A DNA stretch of 64,000 bases from NCBI RefSeq assembly GCF_001654965.1, contig NZ_LXEV01000023.1, positions 186,001 through 250,000 on the forward strand, read 5' to 3'. The position numbers and the translations under genes were made by a program. Positions 63,730 through 64,000 of the stretch are shown here, one piece after another. Every line of letters begins with the position of its first letter. Positions within the stretch are counted from its first letter, which is position 1. This DNA is from Proteus hauseri ATCC 700826 (GTDB lineage: Bacteria; Pseudomonadota; Gammaproteobacteria; Enterobacterales; Enterobacteriaceae). Below the pieces are notes generated by a model that saw only the letters and a list, made by a program, of their open reading frames with translations, had not been told where the DNA came from and searched no databases.

Positions 63730-64000
63730 ATGTCTGTAACTAACGTTACTGAACTCAATGATTTGGTTGCTCGTGTAAAAAAAGCTCAGCTTGAATTTGC
63801 TAACTTCTCGCAAGAACAAGTTGATGCGATTTTCCGTGCCGCTGCACTAGCCGCTGCTGATGCTCGTATCCCTCTTGCAAAATTGGCTGTTGAAGAGTCT
63901 GGCATGGGTATTATCGAAGATAAAGTGATTAAAAACCACTTTGCTTCTGAGTATATCTACAATGCTTATAAAGATGAAAAAACCTGCGGGATTTTATCTG
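63730..64000 (+). CDS. adhE: Bifunctional aldehyde-alcohol dehydrogenase AdhE (3' end outside window)
   Basis: The first 90 residues of AdhE are visible, beginning MSVTNVTELNDLVARVKKAQ and continuing with AAALAAADARIPLAKLAVEE and KNHFASEYIYNAYKDEKTCG, very close to E. coli. The full enzyme (about 890 residues) turns acetyl-CoA to ethanol with two NADH in fermentation and forms filaments called spirosomes. AGGAG lies seven bases before the ATG. Confidence 0.96.
   Translation, partial: MSVTNVTELNDLVARVKKAQLEFANFSQEQVDAIFRAAALAAADARIPLAKLAVEESGMGIIEDKVIKNHFASEYIYNAYKDEKTCGILS

Noticed and set aside
1-64000. tRNA, rRNA, CRISPR, IS element or prophage
   Set aside because: No tRNA T-arm motif with a matching fold, no spaced direct repeats, and no transposase, integrase or phage structural genes were seen.

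Overview
The window is AT-rich enterobacterial chromosome and most likely comes from the genus Proteus, from the P. vulgaris/penneri/hauseri group rather than P. mirabilis. The clearest pointer is a chromosomal class A beta-lactamase of the CumA/HugA type, divergent from its AmpR-like LysR regulator. Supporting signs are two chaperone-usher fimbrial operons, an HTH regulator of the MrpJ type beside one of them, and core genes close to E. coli homologues (phoH, yjjPB, hemB, codBA, oppABCDF, cysG, nirBD, ychE, adhE). This is inferred from remembered family similarity, not from a search. No tRNA, rRNA, IS element, prophage or CRISPR array was seen.

Layout: 1-3.8 kb holds a TRAP-type permease (5' end outside the window), an FCD/GntR regulator and an L-2-hydroxyglutarate oxidase, read as one uptake-and-oxidation unit. 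3.9-5.8 kb is the beta-lactamase pair. 6-7.9 kb holds an Lrp regulator divergent from a LysE-family exporter, then a Ves/HutD protein. 8-12.1 kb holds a MocR-type regulator divergent from a cyanide-insensitive bd-type quinol oxidase with a tiny third subunit. 12.1-17.8 kb is fimbrial operon 1: subunit, chaperone, usher, adhesin, second chaperone.

18.3-31 kb is a mixed housekeeping stretch. It holds an iron-regulated siderophore-interacting reductase, phoH with a structured leader, a methyltransferase, EndA with an extra C-terminal domain, yjjPB, a decayed gene, two universal stress proteins around a small membrane protein, nnrD, yecF, a secreted small protein, hemB, a HIT protein, and a low-molecular-weight phosphatase-like protein coupled to a small basic protein. 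31.2-33.9 kb is codBA with a PurR box. 34.1-37.2 kb holds a LysE exporter, a LysR regulator and a Tat-exported aminotransferase. 37.2-44 kb is fimbrial operon 2 with its HTH gene.

44.6-52.1 kb is oppABCDF plus a second oligopeptide-binding protein. 52.8-62.5 kb holds nirBD-cysG and a divergent five-gene peptide/nickel-type ABC transporter. 62.5-64 kb holds ychE and the start of adhE. In E. coli ychE lies directly next to oppA, so the roughly 10 kb nir-cysG-ABC block looks inserted into an otherwise conserved adhE-ychE-opp order.

Regulatory signals readable from sequence include Fur boxes (upstream of the SIP gene and between ychE and adhE), an FNR box at nirB, the PurR box at codB, many intrinsic terminators, intercistronic hairpins after the most abundant product of several operons, a promoter-small ORF-terminator unit ahead of phoH, and a perfect 17-bp long-range inverted repeat in the adhE leader.
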